Source: RPRC01 sp034933285
GTDB taxonomy: Bacteria; Desulfobacterota; Desulfuromonadia; Geobacterales; Geobacteraceae
Assembly (NCBI GenBank): GCA_034933285.1
Contig: JAYFNT010000005.1
Span: 1 to 64,000, forward strand
Direction of reading: 5' to 3'
DNA: 64,000 nucleotides
Below the pieces are notes generated by a model. It was not told where the DNA came from, did not search any database, and saw only the letters and a list, made by a program, of their open reading frames with translations. The translations under genes were made by a program, and so were the position numbers. Below are positions 18,001 to 23,001 of the stretch, piece by piece. How positions within the stretch are numbered: the first letter of the stretch is position 1; every line of letters begins with the position of its first letter.

Positions 18001-19706
18001 ATGTCACCCCACCAACCGTCTCCATCCTGTCACCGGAGCAGGGGAGCATGAACCTTGGGGCCGTCAAGCTGCAGGCTCTCGTCTTCGACGACGCGTCCGG
18101 CGTGGAAAGGGTAGAATACCGCCTCGACAGCGATCCATGGCGGCTTTTGCCCGCGACCGATCTCCTGCAGGGGAAATACCTGGCCGTCTGGGAGCCGACC
18201 GCCGGGAGTTCCGGTGAGCATACCCTGAGTTGCAGGGCGTTCGACAACAAGGGCAACGGCAGTGAACCGGTTGCCACGAGCTTCACCGTCCGCTTCGACA
18301 ACACCCCTCCCGTCCTGGTGCTTTCCACTCTGAGCGACGGCGCCCGCACCAACCAGGTGGCCCTGAACGTAACCGGCACAGTCCAGGACGATACGGGCGT
18401 GAGGGAGGTCAGCATCAACGGTGAATATGCAGCCGTCAACCCGGACGGGAGCTTCACTCATGCCCTCCTCCTGGTTGCAGGCGAAAACCGGATCACCACC
18501 ATTGCCTACGACCTGGCGGGTAACCGGGCCGAAGACACTCGGACAATCGTCCTTGATCTCGAGGCGCCGAACCTGACCGTCACAACTCCGCCGGACAACC
18601 TGAAGACCGGGGAGCAGACGGTCACGATAAGCGGCAGCGTGGACGAATCCTGTTCCGTGGAGGTGAAACTCAACGGGACCTCGATCTACGCCGGGACCTT
18701 CAGCGGCGAGTTCTCGACCACGACGCTCCTGATACCGGGCCTGAATCACATCGAGGTGACCGCGTCCGATATGGCCGGGAACAGTTCCAGTGTCAAGCGT
18801 TCAGTGTTTTACGACAGTCAGAAGCCGACCCTGGTAATTACCGAACCTTCCCAGGACATCAGCACCAACCGGAACAGCATCACCATCATGGGCAGTGTCG
18901 GTGATGACTCCGGCAACGCTGCCGTTACGGTGTCCGTAGACGGTACCACGTTCACCCCAACCCTGGTGGACGGGGCCTTCAGCCAGACCGTCGACTTCAC
19001 CGGCGAGAAGCTGTATGAGATTATCGTCACTGCCACGGATGGCATTGCGGGACATGAGGTCAGCACCCAGAGGAATATCATCTACGACGTCACCAAACCG
19101 GTCCTGACCATTGACCCGGTGATCTCCCCGGTCTCCGAAACCAGCCAGGTCATAAGCGGCACCAGGGAGGAGCGTGCACTGGTCACCGTTACCTGCTCCA
19201 CTGCCACCGTTGGTGCAATTGCCTATCCGACACCCACCACCTGGTCCGTTCCCCTGGCCGGCCTGACCTCGGGTGAAAACGTCATCAATGCCGCTTCTTC
19301 CGATGCGGCGGGCAATCAGGCGACGGAATCGGCCAGCATCATCGTCCAGGTAGAGGCCGATGATCTGGTCCTGATCCCCTTCCCGGGAGTCCTCTGGCCT
19401 CCCAATCACAAGAAGTATCCGGTGCTTCTGGCGGGATGGATCAGGCACCCATGCCATACGGACATCGTATCCGTGGACATCTCCGTCGAGGATGAATATG
19501 GTGTTTACAACTACACGAACCTTCACCTGAACAGTATCGTCAGGCTGGAGTCCTGGCGCAAGGGGGATGACAAGGATGGCAGGATCTACAAGGTCACCGC
19601 GGTCGCGACCCACAGGGACGGCAGAAAGACCACGACCGTGAGGAGGGTGATCGTTCCCCATGACATGTCGAAGTGCGATGGGGTATGGGACCGGTTGTTT
19701 CCCTGA
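3042..19706 (+). CDS. Giant (5,554 aa) secreted multidomain protein: metallopeptidase-like, CARDB, FlgD-like, propeller, FN3, discoidin and Ig modules
   Basis: The start follows CCGGAGGGG. Residues 1-40 are a signal peptide (cleavage near SSPVLA-A). Approximate modules in order: zincin-like region with HEISH at 170-174; five terpene-cyclase-type repeats ending in DGSW/DGGW (375-625); CARDB repeats (630-1085); FlgD-like SPNGDG domain (1090-1185); WD40/TolB-like propeller with SPDG blades (1190-1770); further FlgD-like domains near 1885, 2550 and 2770; Ig-like and FN3 modules (2870-3790, with SDLAGYxLYR repeats); F5/8 type C domain (3800-3930); FN3 (3975-4165); second propeller (4225-4505); CARDB (4550-4985); Ig-like repeats (4985-5435); and a terminal WPPNHK domain (5440-5554). 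No sortase or type I signal is seen. It is probably a surface or extracellular adhesin/scaffold; whether the peptidase is active is unknown. Confidence 0.92.
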   Translation: MKRIGLVRHLWLSATKATIKSVIMMAFIMLSALSSPVLAADFTAKTLGDHGNVSVMEVSGNYDIMNPDGTFNVEPRQVIAREFYKTHKDDYDFLVIFSNFDYSMRDELTKGFYSSVKNDVLGIGKELFDNSALYGSNGMLQGTIDMGNISSKVSDPLDPRFEETLGVLSHEISHRWSAYVSFRDQAGNPSQALLGREASHWSYLLDTRGSLMYGNHWTDNGNDTFTSIAVTKYYSPLDLYLMGMIDKSKVPPMLLIDNPAIDPQRMPEMGATISGTSRLVTIEDIIAAVGERVPSAADSKKSFKTAFIFVTTPGTFTGKELTGIENIRNGFVTRYSILTDGKGLVQVAATPRENLPVNPGVTQPVLDPRTLPPDINEGITWLLGRQQADGSWSDIPLTTERDTAEVVSALRTFSSAGSQYQAGYDWLNRVVSNNTDYLARRIDSLVGAGGNASTLVATLVSLQNPDGGWGSAKSFGSSAGDTALALKALVRAGYGNRELIGRGVAFLKGRRNPDGGWSDGGSSAIRPTTAVLSIFTALKSEFGLDTEVQDATAWLLTKQNPDGGFGCSPSTVYETALAVMALRETGAAIDVTNRGVAYLLGQQSSNGSWSDSPFQTALAVKSVWQATITPDLSLKNGDITLIPERITELPTTAVVSAVIRNLGRTDVPQAKVVIYDGAVAADRKVGEQVLAFPALASVTATFSVPVPDGNSHTFYITVDPDNQVKESDESNNMAGKTLNPELTYDFSVGQGDLSVSENPVGIFKEVRLTARVANRGTSNAYNVQLRFFIDLPGAPYEVATVTADIPAGGSVTREVTWKADKAGADMPLTVQVDPQNTFAELSETNNRASMPLTVTGATLPNLAVSHKDLVVTPNPALERGTASIAVPVKNNGFSTAQNVKVDFYRGVPGSGGVLIGSGTIPALEAGQSQQVAVSWGPIAESGSGAIFVSVDPDKTVAEVAEDDNTAFTQVDVLSLPDLAVTANAIFLNPSAPKEGDTLAINVTVQNSGGQDALNVPVAVKEGSTVVGAQVIPRIAGHGQASVSISYATAGKNGTHEIQVTVDGDNTIVELRKDNNTATKTFGIQNANLWVSEQYISPNGDGVKDSTDFFFRLATPVWVKVQVVNRKGEAVRTFSGGELDSTAGTTVTWDGKRDNGVVARDGDYQFKVLGAAGELLGSLQVVVDTNRSALPEAIGTRYWLQNNLTCSLGDYTVLKWLPDESGVLVQLYGSVLEKGIYRLSPTGEDMKLLMRQGWSDANYDYTLRDYSLSPDGSTVASIIWMRDRVTSVSTYSIWLVDTDGENLRLLYKNADSAMIPDGELAWSPNGKLLSYKFWKLSTKRYTLSYANIETGVNTIVDNAENGNAIDRVAWSRDNSRLSYNIMTDNGSMIVHVSDLAGNKTTVYNAAASGYYYSDLFWYDTGRLIMTYSIYMYSIDTVNNTSEMLSDKLKSYNFNEKYGKLAIVERNVNDELYYYDGSTKQKYHETTKYFKDCIPRLDDIVWSPDGRILAFTDPYFASKDIPVYHTNLVTIDTLTGAKKLTRLIDADETEFDCGLLSYHVYLKKGDSVKEVGVLHYRDAYATQKLDLTPYLAGQAGPVTLRIRQVGLDGANIDHVALEVNGGRFSPVKAVKIATGTDILAKVEAQDGDVAEFHETEAEFVWDQLPAAGRVSLVLNANEVALGSSTVLLNSLAAATSAALTGSSAATKYVGGLQWLGDNENLVAQDSAGLFAISNVDGLKSYLPASGDITDVSPQREYVDYLQDVDETSACYQANSSKGKDYWALGSLLNLVAYLTASKEKSAVVLKGVASDRNFAGYRLEYASAGAPDDWKPVAPASDTPVVNGVFTTWVPPGEGTYYVRLTVWDKAGNTAVKKTRVNWGLSASISNLYKSLENFSPNGDGVRDTVELHYQVLEPAHLEFQVRDEAGTLVRTLLRDYAQPAADSVSWDGRDESGRMAPDGKYSIKVFDYEFFVEVDGSVPGVAVGIGPVTGDIQNNEITAFRVSLLGHATDGNLRQWTLSEGSGDNPSVWTELMNRATPLGATDGTGKSSDAVIESYGVALAQGRNGYEITANTIEWLVGRTMRLDAEDFSGNRKTATSGRLEEILNLAAWDGKLIPVRLTDDKEYVPAHLMRPGVHRLTGFETVRNSLTSLNLQYAVYDTTSRKENWFDDPAAAITGNGNFTMDWDRSHIGSDISAVRLKGTDSGGNVYYSKRYPQEEMFLVSCAGMAMNNLYGRLATLEFQLKSDNDERYVNWTRVRFFDSSTGDAIPEGSFAAPLQSDLFRVDGKYSLRMIGIASDGTRYDVQISLSCMNQSSVPNLLVDYPAGECGTVQSKAVLTLSAGNLGGYLGSADYYLKKNDTFQLIRHVDQSTEAVTVDTAVLAEGNYPVRAVLRFFNPKTMTEESAEASNTLVVDRVLPEARITYPSGNGLNICPVQTDEPEGPWFSILPEGVAQDNLGVVKYELYYGTGANPSTWTAALSKVRDEAGWPAAAPIAGTGPLRGSVGKWDISGMRGGETYAFSLKVTDKAGNVSCGASAPFTFDSAVDIPPLVLDRAVFSPAGEAASRLASATFTINESASVDARAYRVVGDSSLTLDTTPVKTLLSGKLHLSGSETVTWDGSSDSGGTVPDGRYGLAVFASDSCRNVNRNWIPVEVDGTPPTVTLDYPKQGDTLPPGNIIEVKGKALDLHFSSYALEAGAGASPTAWQTIASGKNSMVAVNNGSTILGSWNTFDRAGIWTLRLTARDVAGNTGSVLSTVDLGARKTLVKEFNASPVLFSPNNDGRLDTAALSFEVTDACGIRVEILDSNDTVIREFSGNTPAAGVGSHVWDGKDRTGAPVKDGDYRARLTATLASNPAVSQTELITVTLDAAPPAIDIRQPADNAYLNQGEITVFGSITDQHLAAYTATVTGPDGMSVLESGSQNRESVALGAVSNLREDRYTLNLEAKDQGETATRLTRAFFIDRTPPKASLAAPATGRYFGGSGNVIDITGAIVEKNLARYALRYGTGETPSEWKEVVNGDSIPTAAKLYSWKVGKDDGVPDGEYILSLLARDRAGLEGEARVKVTVDNTPPVTIIAAPVDGAWIRGSFDVRGTASDANLDMRTLELSEGACPVAVKWVTLKTAFTPVTDGVITSFKEIPADGAYCLRLAASDKTGNRTETRTNMNIDRTPPAAPVLTGKATGTRAGASLNWTRNGESDLAGYNLYRNNVKLNPSVLGDVVYQDEGLAEGAYEYSVKAIDKAGNESTQSNTVKIAIDRTGPSVRISTPADGSRVGNQLEIRGTAYSSDDFREYRVAIGRGVAPTTWTVIRTSPLSVSFGTLASWDTFPLQNGESYVVRLEAEDLSGNVATTRSTVTIDNSPPARPALLAANPSGASVSLSWQANSEPDLAGYLLYRNGQLANFSGVVVGNLKPYLLTGASYVNSALPDGRHVYYLVAVDQAGNLSEPSTTLEVNLDNRRPHAVIIDPADGAKLDGRSLVRADSPDTDITSVQFQYRHVQDTAWTSLGAPVTGAQPAAYFDPKAMGLAFGDYQLMAVARDGGGPDPAPAFVTVSYTELTPPAVPTGLSARTTGNAVTLAWNADTESDLDGYSVYRTVGSVRTRVNASLLKTPSYLDSDLADGEYAYEVTAIDTFGNESRPSATVGALVYTPVLQQPFTPTGKSGVRIEGGGAPANASVELLLDNPAGHSSAGKAAADPQGAYAMDNVVLALGENRITATATDAEGNTGRTSNTVVVVYNDTPSAPVNLVGDVQDQTVNLRWDTANTDPEVIGYNVFRDGVKLNLPTAVAGGVPAASSSLTDWSSYPYKTFSPSLALDGNPATTWRGQFQAGRDNWWEVVLPQPELLNHLAIQWGTQTDATGSETVYGARDYEVLAWSGYAWIPLAKVTGNAGRENSFDFVPSYRTDRVRIHVTTAMSAQMWIAEVGMLKDNLVTANSYQSEENRDKKYGYRVSAVDKYGFESPRSEESSVAVGDVVPPANPGGLTATAVGSDVTLDWSVTPNGEPDLAGYLVYRRTGEEWTRLTPDPVTGTSYPDAQRPNGSYTYRITAVDMAGNESGPSNEATANVAVGLQAAPVITGARSLTSGQIEITWTCQATEKAGFNVYRATTAGGPYAKVGSLPADGASVADSGVTSGTTYYYVVRVVDGLGNESRDSNEAAAVSLDTDPPVKPAIVAPALPGTPVTLRRATVAVSGTAEADSTLELFRNGVSVGRTVASVPTEIKGMPLNFPTFDTSLSPDGSALLYADNDDIWLLTLATGRSERIVAKGIYPSWFADGKKFGYLSYDDLNNYRVGVFDTSTGATLFATGDTEPYEDYPSWSAEGDRVAFLREIDGVTGLWVKDFVSGDLTRVPRDSTTYSLSPDGSRLAFFEDLGLSILDLATGTITPVSGTTDGSTVSWSPDGRMLLYSSWLNDAYAVHVFDTSARTAHPVTEAGGYVYFPAWSPGGARIVYGRGSAGGGYAILAADLQGAVTRLADSLPEVSDIKWAEPGTLVYVGSDTLSSIAVQPQFRFVGVTLEIGDNTMDVVSTDQAGNLSPRSDSIIVRYDTSRMPDVAVAARDILVYPPNPKPGAEVLARAVVRNPGLVDLENVPVEIHLWDQAGELKILKSDLIPHLAAGAEETVEVSFTAGAVPGTNFIIVMADPADAVRESSESNNNATADFYVAGKEELLMATAVAQAGYGSGQDVGISVELRNTGPVVAGRLSVNIEDEAGNVVVQKDSRELSLAYGAKETLNYAWNTGATLAGAYRVHSVLTGTSGVLVENLASFAISPDNALEMRAGTDRSTYRSRESVTVSVHLKNAGANGIFQRLSVKTKILDSTGREMFTDSREVPSLLPGADASLSASWNSGLSVPGGYRALVEVYLGETLLKTAESSFTIVPDTAVSGTVSVEPAVVVIGKDFSVSFAVGNNGNADADGVLLLSLTDPDSREVLETREQPFLLPVNTTLNGMFSFGSGTLGLKSYQVTLQRKTGETLTTLAGASVTVQDVTPPTVSILSPEQGSMNLGAVKLQALVFDDASGVERVEYRLDSDPWRLLPATDLLQGKYLAVWEPTAGSSGEHTLSCRAFDNKGNGSEPVATSFTVRFDNTPPVLVLSTLSDGARTNQVALNVTGTVQDDTGVREVSINGEYAAVNPDGSFTHALLLVAGENRITTIAYDLAGNRAEDTRTIVLDLEAPNLTVTTPPDNLKTGEQTVTISGSVDESCSVEVKLNGTSIYAGTFSGEFSTTTLLIPGLNHIEVTASDMAGNSSSVKRSVFYDSQKPTLVITEPSQDISTNRNSITIMGSVGDDSGNAAVTVSVDGTTFTPTLVDGAFSQTVDFTGEKLYEIIVTATDGIAGHEVSTQRNIIYDVTKPVLTIDPVISPVSETSQVISGTREERALVTVTCSTATVGAIAYPTPTTWSVPLAGLTSGENVINAASSDAAGNQATESASIIVQVEADDLVLIPFPGVLWPPNHKKYPVLLAGWIRHPCHTDIVSVDISVEDEYGVYNYTNLHLNSIVRLESWRKGDDKDGRIYKVTAVATHRDGRKTTTVRRVIVPHDMSKCDGVWDRLFP

Positions 19707-19758
19707 CAATCCGGTTAGTAGTTGCAGGTAAATAGTGTTATGGAACAGGGCGTTGTCG

Positions 19759-19795
19759 CCGTGGAAGGCATGGCCTCAAGGCTGTGCCTTCCACG
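19759..19795 (+). terminator. Perfect 12-bp hairpin downstream of the giant gene
   Basis: The arms ccgtggaaggca (19759-19770) and tgccttccacgg (19784-19795) are exact inverses with a 13-nt loop, 53 bp after the giant gene's stop. No T-run follows, so this could be a transcript-stabilising hairpin or a factor-assisted terminator rather than a canonical intrinsic terminator. Confidence 0.55.
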
Positions 19796-19825
19796 GCTTC
19801 ATGCTTGCCATGACAATTCCGTGAC

Positions 19826-19843
19826 AATTCCGGGGACAGTATA
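19826..19843 (+). repeat. REP-like sequence, copy 1
   Basis: The sequence aattccggggacagtata recurs with one mismatch at 29054-29071, and its first 13 bases (aattccggggaca) recur at 29087. The GGGGACA core is of the type seen at REP/RAYT ends. It lies between the giant gene and the insertion-sequence relics. Confidence 0.5.
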
Positions 19844-19856
19844 GAATGGCACCAGT

Positions 19857-20000
19857 TTAAGGGTTCGTAGCATGGTATCTATTCCGGTGAAGAATCTCTT
19901 TCATTTCATGTCTTGGCGAAGTAAGCAACTCGTAATTCTTGGGGCGTCGTTTGCGGCAGCGAGGTTCACTACGTCCAGGACGTTGCCTGATCGGTGTATT
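19857..20000 (-). pseudogene. C-terminal relic of an IS4-type transposase
   Basis: The minus strand reads RQRPGRSEPRCRKRRPKN then YELLTSPRHEMKE and HRNRY before a stop at 19857. The Arg-rich ending of the form RRPKxYxLLTxPRxE is the typical tail of IS4-group (DDE_Tnp_1) transposases. Nothing else of that gene remains: the DNA immediately upstream on this strand is the end of an ISL3-type gene. This is a truncated relic; the assignment rests on the tail signature only. Confidence 0.5.
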
Positions 20001-20033
20001 GGTCATCGCTGGTTCCTCGCTATTTCATGTGGG

Positions 20034-20698
20034 TTAGCCGAAATCCAGCTTCCCTGCAATCAAGTAGGCCATGTTGATCAAGTTCTTGGTAGTGCGATAA
20101 CCCCTTGCTCTTGCTGTGGCTGCCTGGATGCGGCTGTTGATGCCTTCCAGGAAGCTGTTGGTCAGTTTGCTGTGGAAGTAGTTGAGAATACCGTTCCAGT
20201 GTTTTTTTCAGTTCTGGCGACCTTTTTTATCTGCTCGACCTGGCTGCGGATCGCCCAATCATACCAAGCCTTGAGACGAGGCTCGGCTTCTTCTCTGCTC
20301 TGGGCGAAGAAGACATCCTGCAAGGCCAGCTTCAACCGGTAGGCCCTGCCGGTTTTGAGATTGTAGTGGCTGAGTCTGACAAGGTCTTCGTCCTGATGCT
20401 CGGTCAGGTTTTCGGGGTTCTTGAGCCATACATAACGCGTACCTTTGAGAAGCTCAGGAAACAGCCGCGACTCTTCGGCCCGTACACTCGCCAGGGCGTT
20501 GTTCATCAACTGGATCAGATGGAACTGATCAAAGGCGATCGCTGCATGGGGAAAGGTTTCCTTGAGGCCCTTGATGAAGGACTTGGACATGTCGATGCAG
20601 GCAGAAGTGATGTTCTCTACGGACCCGCTGTGGGATCTAAGGGCATCGGCAAACGCGACCACGGCCTTAGATAGAGGATTGGCTGAGAATCTTGCCAA
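20034..20698 (-). pseudogene. ISL3-family transposase, 5'-truncated and frameshifted
   Basis: The minus-strand frame from about 20665 gives DMSKSFIKGLKETFP, then AFDQFHLIQ and GTRYVWLKNPENLT, diagnostic of ISL3 DDE transposases. The N-terminal third is absent, and the apparent first residues come from unrelated DNA at the junction. Near 20201 the frame breaks at a run of seven A. In the -1 frame the protein continues as HWNGILNYFHSKLTN and ends GKLDFG at 20034, matching the normal family C-terminus. The break falls on A AAA AAC, a classic -1 slippery heptamer, but ISL3 elements are not known for programmed frameshifting, so decay is likelier. Confidence 0.8.
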
Positions 20699-20858
20699 GG
20701 CCAGGGCGGTGAGGGCGGAGAAGCTGAAAGCGAATAAGCCGGCAGTAAAAAAGGCTGAAATGAAGAAAGGCTGAAAAAACGGCTTTCAAATATGGCCTGT
20801 GAAGGGTTTTCCGGGAAAGGGGCATACAGAATATGGATGCCCCTTTCTTTGTGGAACG
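20671..20858 (+). repeat. Duplicated gene 3' end plus terminator, copy A
   Basis: This stretch is closely similar to 22322-22515. Both encode a basic tail (ENLAKARAVRAEKLKANKP here) that ends in Lys/Ala-rich sequence, followed by the same GGCTTTCAAA segment and a hairpin. In this copy the upstream part of the gene has been replaced by the ISL3 relic. The parent gene family is not recognised; it may itself be a transposase. Confidence 0.6.
20816..20846. terminator. Intrinsic terminator hairpin (usable from both sides)
   Basis: The arms aaaggggcat (20816-20825) and atgccccttt (20837-20846) pair perfectly, and CTTT follows. It lies 50 bp beyond the end of the minus-strand reductase gene and also ends the plus-strand relic, so it may serve both. 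Confidence 0.6.
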
Positions 20859-20895
20859 TTGATTCCAGGAGTAGTATATTTGAATATTTCCAGTG

Positions 20896-21900
20896 TCAGC
20901 TGTTCAGCAGGTTGACCAGTATGCGGCCGCGGAGCTCTCCTCTAAGAATAGCATGGATTTTCTGTTCGAGGTTTTCGAGGGTGCATTCACTGCCGATATT
21001 CTCCAGATTGCCCAGCTTCCATTCGCCCGCAAGTTTTTCCCAGACCAGCTTGCGCGGCCCCATGGGGCACTGTACTGAATCGACCCCCAGCAGGCTGACG
21101 CCCCGCAGGATGAACGGCAGGACATTGAGCGGCAAATCAATGGATCCGACGAGCCCGCAGCAGGCTACCGAGCCATCATAACGGGTCGACTTTATCGCGG
21201 CAGCAAGCATGTCGCCACCCACAACATCAACCACGCCGGCCCACCGCGCCTCCATGAGAGGCTGATCCATGCCGGCAATGACTTCTTCCCTGCCTATCAC
21301 CCTTGAAGCGCCGATGCCAACGAGAAAACCTTTCTCCGACGCTTTGCCGGTCGCTGCCGTTACCCGGTATCCGAGCTTGGCCAATATCGCCACCGCCACG
21401 CTTCCCACGCCACCGGTGGCTCCGGTGACCAGGACCTCACCGTCCTCAGGTTTTACACCGTTATCAAGCAGCTTCCGGATCAGCATCCCGGCGGTCAACC
21501 CTGCCGTACCGAGAATCATGCTCTCTCTCAGCGAGAGCCCGGTCGGCAGCGGCAACGCCCATGCTGCCGGGACACGGATGTACTGCCCAAAAGCGCCCGG
21601 GGTGTCCATGCCCAGGTCGTAGCTGGTCACAATCACCTTGTCACAAGGCTTGAAGCTGCAGACCGAAGACTCAATGACTTCTCCCGCAGCGTCGATACCA
21701 GGAGTGTGAGGATACTTTTTCGTTATGCCGAATTGGCCGGTGGCGGACAGTGCATCCTTGTAATTCAAGGATGAGTAGTGGACCTTTACCAGAAGGTCTC
21801 CATCCGGCAGATCCTGCAGCGACCTTGTGCCGACTCTGATAGAAAAGTTTTTCGGTTCTTGCTCTTCAACAATAAGTGCGGAAAACGTTTTTACCGACAT
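20896..21900 (-). CDS. acuI: YhdH/AcuI-type zinc-independent alcohol dehydrogenase family oxidoreductase (acrylyl-CoA reductase-like)
   Basis: This encodes a 334-residue medium-chain dehydrogenase/reductase. The N-terminal GroES-like part contains SSLNYKDALSATG (about 43-55) and TPGIDAAGEV. The Rossmann domain has GATGGVGS (160-167). The catalytic-zinc ligands of alcohol dehydrogenases are missing, as in the quinone oxidoreductase branch. The order of motifs and the length match the YhdH/YhfP/AcuI group, whose studied members reduce acryloyl-CoA to propionyl-CoA with NADPH. It stands alone, flanked by insertion-sequence debris. The exact substrate is inferred from family resemblance. The start is supported by AAAGGAGAA just upstream. 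Confidence 0.85.
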   Translation of the reverse strand: MSVKTFSALIVEEQEPKNFSIRVGTRSLQDLPDGDLLVKVHYSSLNYKDALSATGQFGITKKYPHTPGIDAAGEVIESSVCSFKPCDKVIVTSYDLGMDTPGAFGQYIRVPAAWALPLPTGLSLRESMILGTAGLTAGMLIRKLLDNGVKPEDGEVLVTGATGGVGSVAVAILAKLGYRVTAATGKASEKGFLVGIGASRVIGREEVIAGMDQPLMEARWAGVVDVVGGDMLAAAIKSTRYDGSVACCGLVGSIDLPLNVLPFILRGVSLLGVDSVQCPMGPRKLVWEKLAGEWKLGNLENIGSECTLENLEQKIHAILRGELRGRILVNLLNS

Positions 21901-22321
21901 AGCGTTCTTCTCCTTTCAAATTATAGAGGTTGATAGTGTAAATGTGTGCTCATAATCAGAGCGTCTGTCACTATGCGCCAAAAGCCAACGCCGCCAGTGA
22001 CAATCCCATGTTACCGCAATTGTTGTAAATCATCAAATGAGTCGGAGCATGAATTAAGCATTTATAAACAAGATGTTGCGAATACATTTAGTGAGGAATT
22101 GATTTTTTGCAAGTCAGATAACCGTCCGGCACACAACGTGGAACAGAGGTCAGATGGCAGGTATTTGTTACAGGTGTTCTGGAGAACCGCTGAAACAGTT
22201 GTCATACGAAGATAGGAATGGTAATTCTCGTGATGATGTTAGCGGAGAAAAATGAGCTTTACTTGCTAGACGAAATACATATTGAAAGCAAAGACCTTCT
22301 GAAAGATTAGAAGATAATCAG
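21901..22321. other. Low-coding AT-rich stretch, no supportable gene
   Basis: About 420 bp between the reductase start and the second repeat copy. An open frame on the plus strand (21946-22215) lacks a ribosome-binding site and any recognisable motif. I see no RNA gene. It must contain the reductase promoter, but no convincing -35/-10 pair stands out. Confidence 0.4.
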
Positions 22322-22515
22322 TATTGGATAGATGCTTGGCCGACAACCTTGTCAAAGCTCGGGCGGTTAGGGCGGAGAAGCTGAAAGCGAATAAGCCTGC
22401 GGCGAAAAAGGCGGCGAAGAAAAAAGACCGAAAAAACGGCTTTCAAATTTGGCTTGTGAAGGGTTTTTGGGGACAGGGGTGTACCAGATTTGGGTGCCCC
22501 TTTCTTTATGGGGCG
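22322..22515 (+). repeat. Duplicated gene 3' end plus terminator-like hairpin, copy B
   Basis: This is the paralogue of 20671-20858. It encodes ADNLVKARAVRAEKLKANKP followed by an Ala/Lys-rich tail and the shared GGCTTTCAAA segment. An imperfect GGGGTG...TGCCCC hairpin with TTTCTTT follows. The divergence from copy A (substitutions and small indels) shows it is not a recent duplication. Confidence 0.6.
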
Positions 22516-22783
22516 CTGATAATGAGGTTGGTGCGGGAACTTGCCTTTGTGCCAGGTAGCTATGTATACTGCAGCCTCGCGCTTTATGTGAATATCGTAA
22601 AGCTGTTAATGACATATTCGGGCTAACTTGATGCCGAACTATTGTTCTTCTAAAGAGATTTGTCGGCTTTGTCGATATAACTCATGTTAACCAGTCGATA
22701 ATTGACTTGCTCGCTACTGTCGTAAAAACGCATAAAATTGACGGTAAAAATTACACCGTGAAATACGGGAATCCCAAGCCGAC

Positions 22784-22939
22784 ATGAAGGGCCTTTTTAT
22801 GAGCGGTTACACGAAAGACATCGTTACCGGGAAAGGGATACCTGATGACGACTCAAAATCATATCCAGGCCGGCAACTTCTCGTTATTACCAGTCAGGGT
22901 GAGGAAATGCTCGACCGTTTCATGTCGGAAAATACCTGA
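22784..22939 (+). pseudogene. Relic of a response-regulator receiver domain
   Basis: The frame reads KGLFMSGYTKDIVTGKGI and then runs off into unrelated sequence, ending at 22937. The block LFMSGYTxDxxxxxG is the beta-4/alpha-4 region of receiver domains at the ends of hybrid histidine kinases. The segments expected before (phospho-acceptor Asp) and after (KPF motif) are absent. It lies 60 bp upstream of the giant hybrid kinase and is probably debris of an older kinase gene. Confidence 0.55.
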
Positions 22940-23001
22940 GGACAGGAATAGCTCTTGATGGCCTGTCGCCCCAACCCTGTTTTACAAAACCGAGGAATTC
23001 T

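Noticed and set aside
21946..22215. 89-codon plus-strand frame upstream of the second repeat copy
   Set aside because: No ribosome-binding site, no motif, and composition matches surrounding non-coding DNA.
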